From Desulfobacterales bacterium (lineage in GTDB: Bacteria; Desulfobacterota; DSM-4660; Desulfatiglandales; B25-G16), in assembly GCA_030672485.1 (NCBI GenBank), contig DAOVGH010000029.1, forward strand, positions 1 to 8,247: 8,247 nt of DNA. The letters run 5' to 3'. Each line of letters starts with the position of its first letter. Within the stretch, counting starts at the first letter, position 1. The notes beneath the pieces were generated by a model. It was not told where the DNA came from. It saw nothing but the letters and a program-made list of their open reading frames with translations, and did no database searches. Positions 5,325-8,247 of the stretch are shown here, piece after piece. A program made the translations under genes and the position numbers.

Positions 5325-6386
5325 CTATTTATCATGTACAGGAAACAGATATCTCTGCCCATGCTGTTTGGCATCGATATCCTTACCACTATTGTCTGCC
5401 TTAACAGCGGAATGTCCTTTAAAGAGATACCGCTGGAATAGATTATTAAAGGCTGTCCACGACCCCTCGCGCCTGTCGTCCTTCAAAAACCTGCTCAATC
5501 CGTTGATCTTGGCATCCAGGTCATCTATGAGATGAAGGGCGAAGGCCTCTAAGAATTTGGGCCTTTTTGGAGATCCAAGGTCAAATTCACCGTGGTGGCT
5601 GAGGATAAGGTGCTTGAGGCGAAGGCCAAGTTCAGGTGGAAAATTTTTCAGGGTCTTCAGCTTTTCCTCCACCATCAGGGCACCTAAGACAATATGTCCC
5701 AAGAGCCTTCCCTTATCCGAGTATTCTATGTTCAGTTCAAAGTCAAGCTCATCCGTCTTGCCTATGTCGTGGAGTATGGCCCCGGACAGGAGAAGATCAC
5801 CATCTAAATCGGGGTAGTGCTCGGTTACCAGCACTGCCATCTGAGACACGGACAGGGTATGTTCAAGGAGTCCTCCACGGTAGCTGTGATGGAAGGTCTT
5901 TGCCGCCGGTGCCTTCTTAAATTGCAGGATAAATTGGTGGTCGGACATAAAGGACTCGATGAGGGCCCTGAGGTGTGGGTTTTTTATCCGCTGAGCCAAT
6001 TTTCTTAGCTCAGAGAACATTTCCGGTATATCCTTGGGGGTGGATTCCTGAAAAATGGCGGGATCAACCGGGGATTTTTTCTGTTTGAGGTCATATATCT
6101 GGATTTGGATCTGGTTCCTATAGGTACTTGCCTGTCCAGTTATGGTAACGATATCACCCTCTTTGAATTGAGTAGATATCTCTTCCACCCTGTCCCAGAC
6201 CTTGGCCTCAACTGTCCCTGTCCTATCACCCAGGGTAAGGGTGAGAAATGCGTTCCCCTGCCTGGTTTGAGAAACTACCTTGCGCGTAACCAGATAATCT
6301 CCCTGAACCTCAACATTTTCCCGGATATCTTTGATCCAGATATGGGGTGTTTGCCTATCTTTGTGCTCGATATCCATTGTAGCCAA
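5325..6386 (-). CDS. YhaM-like 3'-5' exoribonuclease (OB-fold + HD domain)
   Basis: This 353-residue cytoplasmic protein has the YhaM domain order. An N-terminal OB-fold nucleic-acid binding domain (about 28-103, including FLTLTLGDRTGTVEAKVWD and GDIVTITGQ) precedes an HD metal-dependent phosphohydrolase domain (about 165-300). Visible metal-ligand motifs are GGLLEHT (His176), ILHDIGK (His206-Asp207), GHI (His231), SHHG (His264-His265) and DDLDAK (288-293). B. subtilis YhaM (314 aa) degrades RNA and single-stranded DNA from the 3' end with Mn/Co. The C-terminal tail after 310 is somewhat longer here. The start is set by AGGGGG 7 nt before TTG at 6386; the ATG at 6377 would be 16 nt away. It begins 98 bp after the flavin-reductase-like gene on the same strand, so it may be co-transcribed. 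No terminator is visible at its end. Confidence 0.92.
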   Translation of the reverse strand: MATMDIEHKDRQTPHIWIKDIRENVEVQGDYLVTRKVVSQTRQGNAFLTLTLGDRTGTVEAKVWDRVEEISTQFKEGDIVTITGQASTYRNQIQIQIYDLKQKKSPVDPAIFQESTPKDIPEMFSELRKLAQRIKNPHLRALIESFMSDHQFILQFKKAPAAKTFHHSYRGGLLEHTLSVSQMAVLVTEHYPDLDGDLLLSGAILHDIGKTDELDFELNIEYSDKGRLLGHIVLGALMVEEKLKTLKNFPPELGLRLKHLILSHHGEFDLGSPKRPKFLEAFALHLIDDLDAKINGLSRFLKDDRREGSWTAFNNLFQRYLFKGHSAVKADNSGKDIDAKQHGQRYLFPVHDK

Positions 6387-6393
6387 TAATTTT

Positions 6394-6399
6394 CCCCCT
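6394..6399 (-). promoter_or_regulatory. Shine-Dalgarno selecting a TTG start for the YhaM-like gene
   Basis: AGGGGG on the coding strand is followed by 7 nt and then TTG (6386-6384). The in-frame ATG (6377-6375) would be 16 nt away, outside the normal range, so TTG is the better start. Confidence 0.6.
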
Positions 6400-6484
6400 G
6401 ATATACACCCTGCTGGCGGACCCCGACTCTCTTAGATACCAAAGAAATTCATGTTTGTCCAGCCACCTTTTCCTTACCCTCCCC

Positions 6485-7063
6485 TTAACCAGCGGCGGTC
6501 AGCTCTTTTCCTATGGAATGTGCCTTGCCCAGAAATTCACCAACCCCATAATAGGTACGATATTCCGGGGCATATAAGAGCGGCCTTACTTTTTCTATAG
6601 CAGGGAGCCCGTTTTCTCCAAGTACAGCCTCTTCGGCCTTGATATCCAGGATTTCACCGATAAACTGGGTGTGCAGTCCTATTTCACGGGTATGGAGGAG
6701 CTTGCACTCCAAGACAAAGGTAAATTCCTTAACATAAGGGGCATTTACGACCTCACTCTTAACCGGGGTAAGCCCCGTAGCCGAGAACTTATCCGCCTTT
6801 TTTCCCGAAACAATACCGACATAATCAACTTCCTTGACGTAGTCTTGAGAGGGGATGCTGATGGTAAAACACCTTTGCTCCCTAATATTACCATGGGTAT
6901 AAGTGGCACTCCTGAGGGAGACCGAGACACACGGAGGGCTGGAGCAGCAAATGCCTGCCCAGGCAGCGGTCATTATGTTTGGTTTTCCAGCCTTGTCATA
7001 AGTGCCCACGACAAAGACGGGGGCTGGATACACGATGGGTCTTGCGCCTACAGACCTTTTCAT
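6485..7063 (-). CDS. flavin reductase-like FMN-binding split-barrel protein
   Basis: A 192-residue protein of the flavin reductase-like/FMN-binding split-barrel family. The first 70 residues show the characteristic course: YPAPVFVVGTYDKAGKPNIM (12-31), the AWAGICCSSPPCVSVSLR core (34-51) and the GNIREQRCFTISIPS strand (58-72). DYVGIVSGKKADKF (80-93) and the ECKLLHTREIG-HTQFIGEILDI region follow, also typical of the family. Members bind FMN and reduce flavins or small substrates with NAD(P)H; some are partners of oxygenases. The gene is full length. Its GGAGG overlaps the stop codon of the FAH-family gene upstream and lies 5 nt before the ATG, so the two genes are translationally coupled. The substrate is unknown. 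A product that supplies reduced flavin or acts directly on a pathway intermediate is plausible. Confidence 0.9.
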   Translation of the reverse strand: MKRSVGARPIVYPAPVFVVGTYDKAGKPNIMTAAWAGICCSSPPCVSVSLRSATYTHGNIREQRCFTISIPSQDYVKEVDYVGIVSGKKADKFSATGLTPVKSEVVNAPYVKEFTFVLECKLLHTREIGLHTQFIGEILDIKAEEAVLGENGLPAIEKVRPLLYAPEYRTYYGVGEFLGKAHSIGKELTAAG

Positions 7064-7068
7064 GACTA

Positions 7069-7075
7069 CCTCCTA
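7069..7075 (-). promoter_or_regulatory. stop codon fused to the next Shine-Dalgarno (TAGGAGG)
   Basis: The TAG stop of the FAH-family gene (7075-7073) shares its last base with the GGAGG (7073-7069) of the flavin-reductase-like gene, whose ATG follows after 5 nt. Ribosomes ending the first gene sit on the start of the second, an arrangement favouring coupled translation. Confidence 0.8.
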
Positions 7076-7978
7076 ATGTTTTGATCGATCATCCCATGTC
7101 TTGACGTTTCTTAGATCCTTCACGGGATTGATCAATGGTTCAAAGCCGTCGATCCAGCACTCCACCGTGTCCCCCTGGCTAATGGGGACAGCTCCCGGTG
7201 TCCCGGTAGAAATGATGTCTCCGGGCAGCATGGTCATGATCCTGGAGTGGAAGGAGACGAGAAAGTCCGGTGGGAAGGTCATACGGGCCACGACGTTACG
7301 AGCATGTGCCTGTCCATTGATGACGGTGGCCACATTCAGCCTCATAACGTCCTCGATTTCATCGGGCGTCAACAGCAGTGGACCGAAGCTGAAGAATGTG
7401 TCAAAGCTCTTGGACATGGTCAGGTAACGCGGGTTTTTGCGGAGAATGTCCTCTGCCGTTATGTCGATGATTGTGGTGAACCCGGCAACCACGCTCAGCC
7501 ATTCTTTCCGTTCTACATCCTTACATTTCCTTCCGATGATGATGCCCAGCTCGCCTTCAGCCGTGGTCCTTTCTGATTGAAGGGGGATCTCGACGTAGTC
7601 CTCATGGCCAATTATGGTGGTATCGGGCTTCATGAAGCTGGCCGGCTCGGTAACCGGGGCCTTTTCCGAGAGATCCGCCGCATGTTCCCGATAGTTCAAC
7701 CCGATCCCCCAGATTTTTCTCGGTCTACGGTAAAGAGGGGCAAATTCCACCTGATCAGACGGGATCGCTTGATCCTTCAGCGTTGCCAGTTCTCGCTGAC
7801 CGCCTGAACAGTACCATTTATTCAGCTCTTCAAGTTTGCCCGACTGGATCAGTGTCAGCATGTCACATGGCCAGCCTCGGTTAAATTGCGCATTGACGCC
7901 TTCCACTGGCATGAAACCGAACGGAGTGGACACACACACTTTCTCCGCATCCCTGTCTTTGACTGTAGCCAGTTTCAT
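7073..7978 (-). CDS. fumarylacetoacetate hydrolase (FAH) family protein
   Basis: A 301-residue cytoplasmic enzyme with a short N-terminal domain (1-80) and the FAH catalytic fold (about 88-290). Visible family motifs are IWGIGLNYREHA (89-100), SFMKP (114-118), the metal-binding AEGELGIIIG with Glu141 and Glu143, Asp172 in IDITAEDI, SKSFDTF (189-195) and GDIISTGTPGAV (253-264). Members hydrolyse, hydrate or decarboxylate 2,4-diketo or 2-oxo acids in breakdown of aromatic compounds, tyrosine or sugar acids, using Mg or Mn. The substrate cannot be assigned from sequence. AAGAGG lies 6 nt before the ATG, supporting the start. It is the first gene seen of the two-gene unit with the flavin-reductase-like protein; other members could lie beyond the window. 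Confidence 0.92.
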   Translation of the reverse strand: MKLATVKDRDAEKVCVSTPFGFMPVEGVNAQFNRGWPCDMLTLIQSGKLEELNKWYCSGGQRELATLKDQAIPSDQVEFAPLYRRPRKIWGIGLNYREHAADLSEKAPVTEPASFMKPDTTIIGHEDYVEIPLQSERTTAEGELGIIIGRKCKDVERKEWLSVVAGFTTIIDITAEDILRKNPRYLTMSKSFDTFFSFGPLLLTPDEIEDVMRLNVATVINGQAHARNVVARMTFPPDFLVSFHSRIMTMLPGDIISTGTPGAVPISQGDTVECWIDGFEPLINPVKDLRNVKTWDDRSKH

Positions 7979-8006
7979 ATCACACCTCTTTTAGTGTATC
8001 GTACCT

Positions 8007-8020
8007 TCCAGCTTCCTGGA
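8007..8020. promoter_or_regulatory. inverted repeat in the FAH gene leader
   Basis: TCCAG-CTTC-CTGGA is a perfect 5-bp inverted repeat around 4 nt, about 30-40 bp upstream of the FAH start. It could be an operator or a small leader hairpin; chance is not excluded. Confidence 0.3.
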
Positions 8021-8040
8021 TCCTGATGTTTGCCAAAAAA

Positions 8041-8207
8041 CCGGGCAATTCGCTTCGCTCCCGCCCGCTTCCGAGTTCCGCCCCGTCCCGGTGGGATCGG
8101 GATCCCTCGGGAGAATTCGGAAACTCGACTGAGCCTGCCTGCCACTGCCCCGCCCGCCTCGCAAGCGAGAGCGTTGCGGGCAGGGAGGCACGAGCGGGCA
8201 GGCACGA
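8041..8207. repeat. GC-rich nested palindromes (REP-like intergenic element)
   Basis: Two nested inverted repeats lie side by side. In the first, CGAGTTCCG (8072-8080) pairs with CGGAAACTCG (8118-8127) around an inner near-perfect hairpin, TCCCGGTGGGAT against ATCCCTCGGGA (8086-8113). In the second, TGCCTGCC (8136-8143) pairs with GGCAGGCA (8197-8204), CTGCCC (8145-8150) with GGGCAG (8178-8183), and CTCG/CGAG (8158-8169) closes a small loop. The patch is far richer in G+C than the genes beside it and its open frames resemble no protein. It looks like a dispersed palindromic intergenic repeat; I cannot test copy number. Confidence 0.6.
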
Positions 8208-8247
8208 TTGCAATGTTGGAATACTGGAATGATGGAATAATGGGTGC
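8208..8247. repeat. 8-bp tandem repeat of the TTGGAATR type
   Basis: TTGCAATG, TTGGAATA, CTGGAATG, ATGGAATA and ATGGGTGC follow one another without gaps to the window edge, giving an exact 8-bp period with a GGAAT core. It resembles the other two intergenic short-period repeats in style but not in unit sequence or exact period. It probably continues beyond 8247. Confidence 0.75.

Noticed and set aside
6350..6490. Start-less minus-strand reading (WLDKHEFLWYLRESG...) between the flavin-reductase-like and YhaM-like genes
   Set aside because: It looks protein-like but has no ATG, GTG or TTG start, no ribosome binding site and no recognised family, and it overlaps the YhaM start out of frame.
6671..7084. 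137-codon + strand frame
   Set aside because: Antisense to the flavin-reductase-like gene; no family resemblance.
7975..8213. Several 66-77 codon overlapping frames on both strands at the right end
   Set aside because: They arise from the GC-rich palindromic element, are rich in Arg, Gly, Pro and Ser, and lack family motifs.

Overview
The window carries seven recognisable protein genes plus two broken ones, in a bacterial layout with strong AAAGGAGG-type ribosome binding sites, tight operon spacing and leaders rich in short repeats. Base composition is moderate in the genes, with one very GC-rich patch near the right end. The gene content (short-form inositol-phosphate synthase, LsrF-like aldolase, YhaM-type nuclease, FAH and flavin-reductase-like enzymes) and the degenerate 7-8 bp intergenic repeats are reminiscent of uncultured anaerobic Desulfobacterota-like bacteria. 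That placement is an impression, not something the sequence proves. All three stop codons are used as normal terminators by intact genes here, so there is no sign of a recoded genetic code.

Left edge (1-555): no intact gene. It holds a GAACC-rich 7-bp repeat field (1-131), then a decayed piece of a protein-L-isoaspartate O-methyltransferase gene (pcm) on the + strand (about 351-530). The piece has a TAG inside its SAM-binding motif and a 17-bp tandem duplication at its end.

Minus-strand cluster (3605 down to 556): inositol-1-phosphate synthase, an LsrF/DhnA-type aldolase and a zinc-dependent medium-chain dehydrogenase, probably one transcription unit. The synthase gene is interrupted by two in-frame TAA codons in an AT-rich linker, although both halves keep the family motifs and the same frame. 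The aldolase stop codon and the dehydrogenase leader lie in a 7-bp tandem repeat. Together these enzymes could have served a cyclitol or sugar-phosphate pathway (inference).

Centre (3606-5315): a 333-bp divergent intergenic region with a good sigma70-like promoter, then a sodium:solute symporter on the + strand. Right of it, convergent and only 9 bp away, is a YhaM-like OB-fold/HD-domain 3'-5' exoribonuclease (5325-6386, minus). Its ribosome binding site points to a TTG start.

Right side (6485-7978, minus): a FAH-family enzyme followed by a flavin-reductase-like FMN-binding protein, translationally coupled through a stop codon fused to the next Shine-Dalgarno sequence. This pair may act in breakdown of aromatic or other diketo-acid compounds. 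The last 270 bp hold nested GC-rich palindromes and an 8-bp tandem repeat running off the window edge.

I found no CRISPR array, transposase, tRNA, rRNA or defence system. The most unusual items are the split but otherwise well-preserved inositol-phosphate synthase, the aldolase/dehydrogenase association, and the recurring 7-8 bp tandem repeats in three intergenic regions.
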